From the NCBI GenBank assembly GCA_963422465.1, contig OY730170.1, positions 3,696,379 to 3,760,378 of the forward strand: a stretch of 64,000 bases of DNA, written 5' to 3'. The DNA is from Lichina pygmaea. Lineage: Eukaryota > Ascomycota > Lichinomycetes > Lichinales > Lichinaceae. A program made the position numbers and the translations under genes. A model generated the notes under the pieces. It made no database searches and was not told the origin of the DNA. It saw nothing but the letters and a program-made list of their open reading frames with translations. Positions 41,223-51,610 of the stretch are shown here, in pieces; position 1 is the stretch's first letter; every line of letters starts with the position of its first letter.

Positions 41223-43409
41223 AACACTTTCAGACACCAAATCCATAAGCTGGCCAGCTCTTCAAAGTTCTGGAAGCTTGCAAAGTGGGGAAAGTCCAAA
41301 GCCAACAAGACTCCTGATCTTCCTCTGGTTCCTGACCTGGAAACACAAGAAGGAATAGCCAAAACCTTTGAGGAAAAGACTAAAGCCTTCTCACAACAGT
41401 TCTTTCCAAAAGCTCTAGTTCCAGAACCAGGCTCAGAAAGCTCCCAGACTATCTCTGAGATACAGCTCTCCCAGAAGGTAACATGTGAAGAAGTGGAGCA
41501 AATTCTGGCCAAGAAGAAACCTTTCACAGCAGGAGGGAGAGATAAGCTGCCAAATGGATTTCTGAGAGCTCTGGGGCCTAGGTTCTGCCAAGCTCTAGCT
41601 ATTCTGACTTCAACATGCTGGAAACTGGAGTACTTCCCTGAAAGATTTAAGAGTGCAAAAACAGTCTGCTTGAGGAAACCTGGCAAGGGAACCTACAATC
41701 AAGCTAAAGCCTGGCGCCCTATAGCTCTGCTAAACACAACAGGCAAGCTGATGGAAGCTATTGCTGCAGCCAGACTAAGCAAGATAGCAGAAGAAGCTGG
41801 ACTATTGCCAGATATCCAGATGGGCTTTAGGAAAGGAAGATCCACAGAAGCAGCACTTTTCCTTCTAACCTCCCAAGTGGAAAAAGTCTGGAAGGAAGGC
41901 ATGGTTGCATCCCTACTCTCACTGGATATCTCAGGAGCCTATGACAGAGTTCTCCCCAAGATACTACAGCAAATTCTGAAAAGAAAAGGAATACCTGCCT
42001 GGCTAGCTTCCTGGATCTACTCCTTCTGTGATAAGCGCTCTACCACTCTTGTCTTTGATGATTCTGAGTCTTATTCTATTCCTATTCATTGTGGAGTTTC
42101 TCAAGGTTCTCCATTATCCCCTATTCTTTTTCTATTCTACATTTCTGAATTGCATGAGACTGTGCATACTCCCTCTTCTGGTGTATCTGCCCTGGGGTTT
42201 GCAGATGATACAAATCTGCTTGCTTTTGGTCACTCCTTGAAAAGTAACCTTCTGAAGTTAAAGAACACACACCACAAATGTCTATCCTGGGCTGCAAGAC
42301 ATGGAATGGTCTTCTCACCTGAGAAATATGAAATACTTTATTTTTCCAGAAGAAGATCAGACAATCTTCAGCTCAAGCTCAGACTGGGGAATGTGATTCT
42401 CAAACCAAAAGAAGAAGTGCGAGTACTTGGAGTGTACCTAGATGCAAAGCTCCACTGGCACAAACACCAGAGGATTATTCTTCAAAAAGCACAGAAAGCA
42501 CTCTCTTCTCTTTCTAGAACTTCCTATTCTACTTGGGGCTTTCCAGTTCACACATCACGTCTGGTGTACACTGCTATACTGAGATCTCTACTGAGCTATG
42601 CAGTGGGGATCTGGTTTAACCCTCTAAGAAAATCCTCCAATATCTCTTCTCTTGTTTCATTTCAAAACAGATGCCTAAGACTTATTGGGGGTGCCTTCAA
42701 AGCCACTCCTTCTTTTCTATTAGAGAGTGAGCTTTTTCTTCTACCTCTAGACCTATACTTTAAATTTCGCACTGCCTGTTTTCTTTCTTCTATTCAAAAC
42801 TCCCCTCTCAAATACTTTCTTGACAGTATCTTTTCCACTATTTCCAGCTATGCCTCTCTCTTGAAGAAACCTTTAAAGGAATCCTCAACTATCTCTCCTA
42901 AGTGGAAATTCACTTGGTTAAGTCAAATAACTACTAACCAGGCTAGTTCAAAGAAAGAACTACAAAAGCTCTTTACTAAAGAGTGGGAAGACCAATAGGA
43001 AGAGAAGAAAAGAAGAAGCTATCCAGACTGGCAGACTTTCTGTCAAAAGCCACACAAAAACAATCTGAAGCTCTACAAAGAGTTACAGAAAGCTGAGGCA
43101 AGTCTGCTACTGCAAATCAGGACTGGAAGAATTGGTCTGGCAAGTTTTCTTTTCAGAGCTGGAGCTCCTGACTTCCCTACCCCACTATGTGTGTGTGGCC
43201 AAGCAGAAGAAACTGCAAAACATATCACCTCTTCATGCTCTCTTTATTCAAGACAAAGACAACAAGTCTCTTTTAATCCCCAAGACTTCACCACTATTAT
43301 TTCAAACCCAGAGCTACTACAGAAGTTCTTGTACTGGTTTATGTCTTTGAAAAGACTAAACCAGTTTAATCTAGCTTTCAAACTCCACTATTCCCAATCC
43401 AATACCTAG
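41223..43409 (+). pseudogene. LINE C ORF2 fragment (RT domain to C-terminus)
   Basis: In-frame from the first base of the element to a TAG at 43407-43409. It has the whole reverse transcriptase including WRPIALLNTTGKLMEAI and GFADDTN, plus the C-terminal knuckle. The same TAG as in LINE A replaces Trp944 (42996-42998), and the frame beyond it stays open. It has no start codon or endonuclease. Confidence 0.92.
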
Positions 43410-43584
43410 ATTCTCTTCTCTTACCAGAAACTTCAAGATTTCTTTTGTTACATTCCCTAGTCACACCCTGCCTTCAGTTTTTATCCCTTCAAAGGTTTTC
43501 TGAAGGAGTTCACTATTAGCTAGAAGATCTGCATGGCTGTAAAGCTACTACCAGTGTAAGAATCAAATAAATAAATAAATAAAA
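41223..43584 (+). mobile_element. LINE C: 5'-truncated Tad-like LINE
   Basis: 2362 bp starting inside ORF2 (NTFRHQIHKLASS) and ending in AATCAAATAAATAAATAAATA. It is inserted into the gypsy-1 gag zinc knuckle with target duplication AGCTTGCCACAGG (41210-41222, 43585-43597). It is almost identical to LINE A over its length. 5' truncation is the usual outcome of incomplete target-primed reverse transcription. Confidence 0.94.
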
Positions 43585-44373
43585 AGCTTGCCACAGGCAT
43601 AGCACTTCAGTGCTTTCCTCTTTTTGTTGTTTCTTCCCTTCGTGAACCTTCCCTTGTGGTGGACTGCATCCAGTTCCATAGGTGCATAGCTATATAGGTC
43701 ATGTGGTGGTGTCTTGTTAGGCAGCTTGTAGTGGTTGCTCACATGCCATGTGGAGTAGCTGTATCCTCTGTTGTGGTGTTTCTCTATCACTTGCTCAAAT
43801 AGCTTGTCATCAATGTTGATTGCTTGTGTGATGAGTTTGTCCAGTGTGTTGACCGCTTGTCTGTCAAAGGTGATTTCATCCTTCATGTTTTCCTTGAGTC
43901 CACGTTAGTACATGACCATCAGGGTGTTGTTGTCCCAGTCAGTCAGTACTGAGTATTGTTTGAACTGTGTGGTGTACTCTGCGGCTGAGCATTGTTGTTT
44001 GATGTGCTGGATCATTCGTATAGCCACTTTGTCTTTGTTAGATAGTCTAAGGATCCTTTTGATCTTGTCCTTGAATCACGTCTATTTTGTCATCCATTCT
44101 GTTGTGCTGTTGTGGTCTCTGTTTCCTGAGAGATGTTTGTTGATGTAGGGCTTGATCCATCAATAAGCATTGCCTCTCATGTAAGTGGTTGCAAAGAGAG
44201 GCCACTTTTCCTTAGGCAGCTTCATCTCTGGTTGGAATTGAAAGTAGACTTGGAGTTGCATGAGCCAGTCATTGACCTTGTTTCTTTCACTGTAGAACAG
44301 GTCTGGCTTGGTGACGCTAATCTTTCCATCTGGGAAGTTGGGGTTGGTTGCTCCTGAGGTACTCATCCTTGAG

Positions 44374-44384
44374 GGTCTTCAAAG
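44374..44384 (-). other. gypsy-1 primer-binding site (putative self-primer type)
   Basis: Directly after the 5' LTR on minus: CTTTGAAGACC. Its TTGAAGAC octamer starts 2 nt from the LTR and is complementary to GTCTTCAA (ATCTTCAA in this LTR, 44584-44591), which sits about 35 nt after the LTR TATA-like element. Confidence 0.55.
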
Positions 44385-45102
44385 TGTTGCAGTCTGTACT
44401 GTACTATCCTATCCGAGTATAGGATTAGGGTGAGAGGTGGAAGGTGGGTTGGTTCTCGCAGGAGAGGAGTGTCAAGGAGTGCGAAGGGGTTTGGTGGAAT
44501 GTGGTGGTGGTGACACCTGATCAATAACTTCGTACAAAAGGATTGTATTGAAGTAGATCTAGTTGTCTGGATCACAACATGAGTTGAAGATGATTGTTCC
44601 ATAGGGGAACTATCACCAGACTATATAGTGCTCAGTTTGTGAGCACAGTGAGCTCTGCTCACTTTGCTCACTTGGTGAGATCGGTGAGCTCTGCTCACTT
44701 TGCTCACAGTTCATGCACACTGCGGTGAGCTGGGTGAGCTCTGCTCACTTTGCTCACTTGGTGAGATCAGTGAGCTCTGCTCACTTTGCTCACAGTTCAT
44801 GCACGCTGCGGTGAGCTGGGTGAGCTCTGCTCACTTTGCTCACTTGTTCATGCATGCTGCGGCGAGCTGGGTGAGCTCTGCTCACTTTGCTCACTTGTTC
44901 ATGCACGCTGTGGTGAGCTGGGTGAGCTCTGCTCACTTTGCTCACTTGTTTGTGCATATGCATGCTGCGGCGAGCACCCCCTGGTTTGTCTCGCCGGTCA
45001 CGTGACTGGTTCCCGTGTCACGCTGCCTGGTACTTCCGTCCAGTATCCTGTCTGCTGCTTCCTGTGAGTATATAAAGTCTGTGTTCCTCCTGGGTCGTAA
45101 CA
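44385..45102 (-). repeat. gypsy-1 5' LTR (right copy)
   Basis: 718 bp with the same ends as the left copy. It carries more U3 repeat units (about six to seven of the 51-bp type at 44640-44965, including two shorter GGTGAGATCRGTGAGCTC variants). TATA-like ACTATATAGT is at 44620-44629. Target duplication GGAAG follows at 45103. Confidence 0.9.
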
Positions 45103-45377
45103 GGAAGATCCACAGAAGCAGCACTTTTCCTTCTAACCTCCCAAGTAGAAAAAGTCTGGAAGGAAGGTATGGTTGCATCCCTACTCTCACTGGATATCTC
45201 AGAAGCCTATAACAGAGTTCTCCCCAAGATACTACAGCAAATTCTGAAAAGAAAAAGAATACCTGCCTGGCTAGCTTCCTGGATCTACTCCTTCTGTGAT
45301 AAGCACTCTACCACTCTTGTCTTTGATGATTCTGAGTCTTGTTCAATTCCTATTCATTGTGGAGTTCCTCAAGGTTC
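45103..45377 (+). mobile_element. LINE D segment 2 (RT domain piece)
   Basis: Continues LINE D after gypsy-1 (EGMVASLLSLDISEAYNRV...HCGVPQG). The catalytic-region SGAYDR has become SEAYNR. It is interrupted at TCCTCAAGGTTC (45366-45377) by LINE E. Confidence 0.9.
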
Positions 45378-46429
45378 AGGCTGTTCAGAAACATATCCCA
45401 GCTCAAATCCCTCTAGCTCCAAGGATTCTGAAGGAAGTTCTTGTCCACCCTGGTAACCAGACACCTGATATGGCCAACAGGACTCACATCCAGCTTTTTC
45501 AAGCTCTCCAAGACAGACTCCCCAGTCCCTATAATAAACAAGTCAGAGCAGTGAGAAAACTTCCCTCAGGGGACATTCTTATTAACACTGAAACCCAAGA
45601 GACTAAGAGTTTTCTGGAGAAAGACTCTGCCTGGATATCAGCTATTTTTACCAAGGAAGCAACTATCCAACCCAAGAGATTCCCAGTGTTGATTCATGGA
45701 GTCAGAACCACAGACATCCAGCCAGAAAACCTGGAAAAAACTCGCCAGACTATCCAGAACAGCAACCCATCCCTGAGCAAGCAAATCACTATTCTAAGAG
45801 CCTACTGGTCAAAGAAGGCTATAGCTCAAAAGAAACCAGTTACTTCACTCCACCTGGATCTGGCCACCCCGGAACAGGCCAATCTTCTAATTGAGAGTGG
45901 AGTAGTGCTGGGCCACAGATTGCATGAGGCAGAGCCTTTTCTGGCTAACACAGTGGTGGCACAATACTTCAAGTGCTTTGGGTATGGACACCAAGCTCGC
46001 CTGTGCAGGAATCAAGCTGTATGTGGTGCCTGTGGAGGCCAGCATGAAAGAAGAACCTGCCAAATCCCTGAGCAACTGCTAAAGCCAAAATGCAGCAACT
46101 GCAAAGGAGCTCACCCAGCCTGGGCTAGCACATGCCCAGTACGCCAAGAAGCAGTCAAGAAGGCAAGAGAGGCATGGATTTCCCGCCCAGGGAAGTATGA
46201 GATCTCCACTGCTACCACTGTCCCAGTCACACAGTCTCCAGTTACTTTCCCCTTCATACAGACTCTTCCAGGGGGAAAAAGACGGAAAACCACAGAGCCA
46301 ACTAGAAGCTCAGAGAGACTCAGAGGAGGGTCTCCAGAAGTGCAAATTCTGTCTACAAGATCAACAAACACAGGGGGAAAGCAGTCAGTCAACCCCTTCA
46401 AGATCTTTGAAGATGAAATGTCTACATGA
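45378..46429 (+). pseudogene. LINE E ORF1 fragment
   Basis: C-terminal ~350 codons of ORF1, open from the truncation point to TGA 46427-46429, with all three zinc knuckles intact. It fuses in frame to preceding LINE D sequence (an open frame from 45296), but no genuine start is expected. The stop overlaps the ORF2 ATG as ATGA. Confidence 0.88.
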
Positions 46430-49400
46430 AGAATACAAAGTTCACACTTCTTCAATACAATGTGCAGAAAAGCCAATCAGTCCAAGAGCTACTTCTAGCA
46501 ACCCCAACTCTTCAAGAAGTAGATATTATTGCACTTCAAGAACTCTGGAAGAATCCTCACCTTCAAACCAGCACCTCAACTGTTTTTTCTTCTTTTCTTC
46601 CTTTATATTCTCCAGAGATTGGTAGAACTCTTTTTCTTAATAACAAAAACCTGAATCTGTCATCTCTCCACCCTACTTTCTGGAGTAAAGACTTTGTTTC
46701 TCTTGAAATTCATCTGGAAAACACCTCTACTTCTCTGTGGGTGCATAATCTATACTTCACTTCCTCAAGTCAAGAGAACTACCTACAAGCATCAGAAGCT
46801 CTTCTCTGTCTACTCCAAAATGCTTTACAAGCAAAAGGGCAGCATATTCTTCTTACAGACTCAAATCTTCACCACCCTGACTGGTCAAAGAAAAGAAGAC
46901 TATATTCTGACACTGCACACAAGTTCCAAACTCTAATGAAAAACTCAAATCTGGAGTTAGCTATTGCACCTTTTACACCCACAAGAGCTAGATCTCTTTC
47001 CCACAAACCCTGTTCACCTATTGATCTTTCCTTTATATCTTCTTCTCTTTCTAACTCTCTAATCTTTTCTAAAATTGCTTTGCAGTTCTTTCATGGGTCT
47101 GACCACAGACCTGTGCTAACTAGCCTGGACCTGGACTCACCAAGAAAAACCTGGAAGCCAGAAAGGAACTGGAAAACACTGGACACAAACCTGGCAAAAC
47201 AAGAGTGTAATAATTTGCAGCTGCCCTTCCACTTTCAAGATAAACATGAAGTGGATGAGTACTTGGAATATCTTAACCACTTTCTCCAAGAAATAGCAGA
47301 CAGATGCACAGAACTCCAGAAGCAATCTAGCCACTCAGTCCCCTGGTGGAACCAAGAGATCCAAACTAAAGTTAAGCAGGAAAGAAGAATAAGAAGACAA
47401 GTGCTCAGAGGACAGGCAAGCCAAGAAGAGCTAGAAGAAGCAACTAAGCTCAAGAAGAAAGCTGTCAGAGAAGGCAAACAGAACACCTTCAGAAAACAAG
47501 TTCATGAGCTAGCCAGTTCCTCAAAATTCTGGAAGCTTGCAAAGTGGGGAAAATCAAAAGCTAACAAGACCCCTGATCTTCCTCTGGTCCCTGATCTGGA
47601 GACTCAAGAAGGACTAGCCAAAAGCTTTGAGGAGAAGACAAAATCTTTCTCAGCTCAATTCTTTCCAGAAGCACGTGTTCCAGAACCAAGTACAGAAAGT
47701 CACCAGAGTACCCCAGAGATCCAGCTTTCTCAGGAGGTTACCACTGAAGAAGTGGAGCAAATTCTGAACAAGAAGAAACCTTTTACAGCAGGAGGAAAAG
47801 ACAAGCTGCCAAATGGATTTCTGAAAGCTCTGGGTTCCAAGTTCTGCCAAGCTATAGCTGTTCTCACATCAACATGCTGGAGACTGGAATACTTTCCAGA
47901 GAAATTCAAGAATGCAAAAACAGTCTGTCTAAGAAAACCTGGCAAGGGAATCTATAACCAAGCTAAAGCCTGGCGCCCTATAGCTCTGCTAAACACAACT
48001 GGCAAGCTGATGGAAGCTATTACAGCAGCCAGACTAAGCAAGGTAGCAGAAGAGGCTAAACTCTTGCCAGAAATCCAGATGGGGTTCAGGAAAGGCAGAT
48101 CAACTGAATCAGCACTTTTCCTTCTAACTTCCCAAGTGGAAAAAGTCTGGAAAGAAGGCATGGTTGCATCTCTACTTTCTCTGGACATCTCAGGAGCATA
48201 TGACAGAGTTCTTCCAGAGATTCTTCAAAAGATTCTGGAGAGAAAAGGAATCCCTCTCTGGCTAACTTCTTGGATCTTCTCTTTCTATACCAGACGTACC
48301 ACCACCCTAGTTTTTGATGACTCTGAGTCCTCTTCTATTCCTATTCACTGTGGAGTTCCCCAAGGTTCCCCTTTGTCTCCTATTCTTTTTCTATTCTATA
48401 TTTCTGAACTTCATGAGACTGTACATTCTCCTACTACTGGTGTTTCTGCTCTGGGATTTGCAGATGATACAAATCTGCTTGCATTTGGACACTCTCTTAA
48501 AAGCAACCTTCTGAAGTTGAAGAATACACATCTTAAATGTCTATCTTGGGCTGCAAGACATGGAATGGTCTTCTCTCCTGAGAAATATGAAATACTTCAT
48601 TTTTCCAGAAGAAGATCAGACAATCTGCAGCTCAAGCTTAGACTTGGGAATGTGATTCTAAAACCAAAAGAAGAAGTGCGAGTATTGGGAGTGTACCTGG
48701 ATGCCAAACTCCACTGGCACAAACACCAGAGAATTATTCTTCAAAAAGCACAAAAAGCACTATCTTCTCTTTCTAGAACCTCTTACTCCACCTGGGGCTT
48801 TCCAGTTCTCACAGCACGCCTTGTGTACACTGCAATACTCAGATCTGTACTGAGCTATGCAGTGGGAATTTGGTTCAACCCACTCAGAAAATCCTCTAAT
48901 ATTTCCTCTCTTATCATATTCCAAAACAAATGTCTGAGACTTATTGGGGGTGCTTTCAAAGCCACTCCTTCTTTTCTATTAGAGAGTGAGCTTTTTCTTT
49001 TACCTCTAGATCTCTATTTTAAATTTCGCACAGCTTGTTTTCTATCTTCTATCCAAACCTCCTACCAATTTAATCTGGCTTTCAAACTTCACTATTCACA
49101 CTCCAACATCTAGAAGCTTTTCCTACCAGACACTACAAGATTTCCTTTTGCTACACTTTCTAGTCACCTCCCTGTCTTCAGTTTTTATTCCTTTAAAGGT
49201 TTTCTGAAGAAGTTCACTATTAGCTGGAAGATCTGCATGGCTGTAAAGCTACAAACAGTGTAAGAATCAAATCAAATCAAATCAAAATCCAAACCTCCTC
49301 TCTGAAAGACTTTCTTGACAGTACCTTTTCTACTATTTCTTCCTATGCTTCTTCACTGAGGAAACCTTTAAAGAAATGCTCAACTATCTCTCCTAATTGG

Positions 49401-49904
49401 AAGTTCACTTGGTTAAGTCAAATAACTACTAACCAGGCTAGTTCAAAGAAAGAACTACAAATACTCTTTACTAAAGAGTGGGAAAACCAATGGGAGGAGA
49501 AGAAAAGAAAAGGCTATGCTGGATGGCAGGTGTTTTGCCAAAAACCTCACTACAACAACCTAAAGCTCTACAAAAAGCTACAGAAAGCTGAGGCAAGTCT
49601 ACTACTGCAAACCAGAACTGGGAGAATTGGTCTAGCAAGTTTTCTTTTCAGAGCTGGAGTCCCTGACTTTCCTACCCCCCTATGCATGTGTGGTCAAGCA
49701 GAAGAGACAGTAAAGCATATCACCTCTTCATGCTCTCTCTACTCAAGTCAAAGACAACATGCTCTCTTTAACCCCCAAGATTTCACTACTATTATTTCAA
49801 ACCCAGAGCTTCTACAGAAGTTTCTGTACTGGTTTATGTCTTTGAAAAGACTAAACCAATTTAATCTGGCTTTCAAACTTCACTATTCACACTCCAACAT
49901 CTAG
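46426..49904 (+). pseudogene. LINE E ORF2, split by LINE F
   Basis: Starts at ATG 46426 with the same sequence as LINE B ORF2 through endonuclease and reverse transcriptase (GFADDTN intact). It is disrupted at codon ~880 by the 224-bp LINE F, which appends YQFNLAFKLHYSHSNI and a stop. The original frame resumes at 49287 (duplicated IQTS) and runs to 49902-49904, including CMCGQAEETVKHITSSC. Without F it would be a complete ORF2. Confidence 0.92.
49063..49286 (+). mobile_element. LINE F: extremely 5'-truncated LINE (224 bp)
   Basis: Consists only of the last ~15 ORF2 codons, the 3' UTR and an AAATC-repeat tail. Over that length it matches the 3' end of LINE E itself. It is flanked by ATCCAAACCTCC (49051-49062, 49287-49298). 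Confidence 0.93.
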
Positions 49905-50070
49905 AAGCTTTTCCTACCAGACACTACAAGATTTCCTTTTGCTACACTTTCTAGTCACCTCCCTGTCTTCAGTTTTTATTCCTTTAAAGGTTTTCTGAAG
50001 AAGTTCACTATTAGCTGGAAGATCTGCATGGCTGTAAAGCTACAAACAGTGTAAGAATCAAATCAAAAAA

Positions 50071-51556
50071 TCCTCAAGGTTCTCTATTATCCCCTATTCT
50101 TTTTCTATTCTACATTTCTGAATTGCATGAGACTGTGCATACTCCCTCTTCTGGTGTATCTGCCCTGGGGTTTGCAGATAATACAAATCTGCTTGCTTTT
50201 GGTCACTCCTTGAAAAGTAACCTTCTGAAGTTAAAGAACACACACCTCAAATGTCTATCATGGGCTGCAAGACATGGAATAGTCTTCTCTCCTGAGAAAT
50301 ATGAAATACTTCATTTTTCCAGAAGAAGATCAGACAATCTTCAGCTCAAGCTCAGACTGGGGAATATGATTCTCAAACCAAAAGAAGAAGTGTGAGTACT
50401 TGGAGTGTACCTAGATGCAAAGCTCCACTGGCACAAACACCAGAGGATTATTCTTCAAAAAGCACAGAAAGCACTCTCTTCTCTTTCTAGAACTTCCTAT
50501 TCTACTTGGGGCTTTCCAGTTCACACATCACGTCTGGTGTACACTGCTATACTGAGATCTCTACTGAGCTATGCAGTGGGGATCTGGTTTAACCCTCTAA
50601 GAAAATCCTCCAATATCTCTTCTCTTGTTTCATTTCAAAACAGATGCCTAAGACTTATTGGGGGTGCCTTCAAAGCCACTCCTTCTTTTCTATTAGAGAG
50701 TGAGCTTTTTCTTCTACCTCTAGACCTATACTTTAAATTTCACACTGCCTGTTTTCTTTCTTCTATTCAAAACTCCCCTCTCAAATACTTTCTTGACAGT
50801 ATCTTTTCCACTATTTCCAGCTATACCTCTCTCTTGAAGAAACCTTTAAAGGAATCCTCAACTATCTCTCCTAAGTGGAAATTCACTTGGTTAAGTCAAA
50901 TAACTACTAACCAGGCTAGTTCAAAGAAAAAACTACAAAAGCTCTTTACTAAAGAGTGGGAAGACCAATAGGAAGAGAAGAAAAGAAGAAGCTATCCAGG
51001 CTGGCAGACTTTCTGTCAAAAGCCACACAAAAACAATCTGAAGCTCTACAAAGAGTTACAGAAAGCTAAGGCAAGTCTGCTACTGCAAATCAGGACTGGA
51101 AGAATTAGTCTGGCAAGTTTTCTTTTCAGAGCTGGAGTTTCTGACTTCCCTACCCCACTATGTGTGTGTGGCCAAGCAGAAGAAACTGCAAAACATATCA
51201 CCTCTTCATGTTCTCTTTATTCAAGACAAAGACAACAAGTCTCTTTTAATCCCCAAGACTTCACCACTATTATTTCAAACCCAGAGCTACTACAGAAGTT
51301 CTTGTACTGGTTTATGTCTTTGAAAAGACTAAACCAGTTTAATCTAGCTTTCAAACTCCACTATTCCCAATCCAATACCTAGATTCTCTTCTCTTACCAG
51401 AAACTTCAAGATTCCTTTTGTTACATTCTCTAGTCACACCCTGCCTTCAGTTTTTATCCCTTCAAAGGTTTTCTGAAGAAGTTCACTATTAGCTAGAAGA
51501 TCTGCATGGCTGTAAAGCTACTACCAGTGTAAGAATCAAATAAAAAAAATAAAAAA
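50071..51556 (+). mobile_element. LINE D segment 3 (RT to 3' tail)
   Basis: Completes LINE D: palm (GFADNTN instead of FADDTN), thumb, C-terminal knuckle, 3' UTR and A-rich tail. Stops: TGA at 50393-50395 (CGA to TGA compared with A and C) and the shared TAG at Trp944 (50969-50971). It ends next to the right copy of ATACTCAGTTAGGA. Confidence 0.92.
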
Positions 51557-51592
51557 ATACTCAGTTAGGACAGCATAGTACAGACCACAACA
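51557..51592 (+). repeat. gypsy-2 left LTR, last segment
   Basis: End of the LTR (CAGCATAGTACAGACCACAACA) after composite D. The internal region begins at 51593. Confidence 0.88.
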
Positions 51593-51603
51593 CTTTGAAG
51601 ACT
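51593..51603 (+). other. gypsy-2 primer-binding site (putative self-primer type)
   Basis: CTTTGAAGACT immediately after the LTR. TTGAAGAC (51595-51602) is complementary to GTCTTCAA at the predicted 5' end of the RNA (23813-23820 and 63645-63652). No match to the usual TGG-starting tRNA site is seen. Confidence 0.55.
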
Positions 51604-51610
51604 CTCAAGG

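Larger units (their letters stand above)
41164..44366 (-). pseudogene. gypsy-1 gag (interrupted by LINE C and by stops)
   Basis: Starts at ATG 44366, 18 nt after the 5' LTR, with MSTSGATNPNFPDGKISVTK and the capsid-like NDWLMQLQVYFQF. Later readable parts are KDKVAIRMIQHIKQQCSAAE, NTLDKLITQAINIDDKLFEQ, and a CCHC knuckle (CYACGKLGHMVKDCHSKN). LINE C (41223-43584) inserted exactly within the knuckle. Several in-frame stops (TGA, TAG, TAA) lie at positions also stopped in gypsy-2. Confidence 0.88.
30546..45102 (-). mobile_element. gypsy-1: Ty3/gypsy chromodomain retrotransposon, minus strand, split by LINE B and LINE C
   Basis: LTRs are 30546-31201 (3') and 44385-45102 (5'), and both sides carry the 5-bp target duplication GGAAG (30541-30545, 45103-45107) inside LINE D. 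Internal order on minus: gag (44366 downward, cut by LINE C), linker (41163-40396), LINE B, then protease, RT, RNase H, integrase and chromodomain (34928-31687), and an antisense frame before the 3' LTR. The coding region is closely related to gypsy-2 and shares many stop positions with it, but its U3 is different. The host-less length is about 6.7 kb. Confidence 0.9.
45378..50070 (+). mobile_element. LINE E: 5'-truncated Tad-like LINE, B subfamily
   Basis: Begins inside ORF1 (AVQKHIPAQIPLAP) and ends in the AATCAAATCAAAAAA tail. It is flanked by TCCTCAAGGTTC (45366-45377, 50071-50082). Apart from the LINE F insertion (49063-49286) it is in apparent identity with LINE B in translation. LINE B lies in the opposite orientation 5 kb away. 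Confidence 0.93.
29317..51556 (+). mobile_element. Composite element D: ~1.1 kb unrelated sequence fused to a 5'-truncated LINE
   Basis: Everything between the two copies of ATACTCAGTTAGGA (29303-29316 and 51557-51570) entered in one event or grew by later nested insertions. After removing gypsy-1 and LINE E, the original insert is 29317-30440 (non-LINE), 30441-30545 + 45108-45377 + 50083-51556 (LINE sequence ending in the A-rich LINE tail). A target duplication around the chimera as a whole shows the non-LINE part was integrated together with the LINE 3' end, as expected from template switching during target-primed reverse transcription. Confidence 0.85.

Noticed and set aside
30546-45102. 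Two solo LTRs at 30546 and 44385
   Set aside because: Both have the same orientation, share GGAAG target duplications on the outer sides and enclose gag-pol on minus, so they are the two ends of one element.
45296-46429. Apparent 377-aa fusion protein of LINE D and LINE E ORF1
   Set aside because: It arises from LINE E inserting into LINE D. The joint carries the target duplication and no real start is expected.
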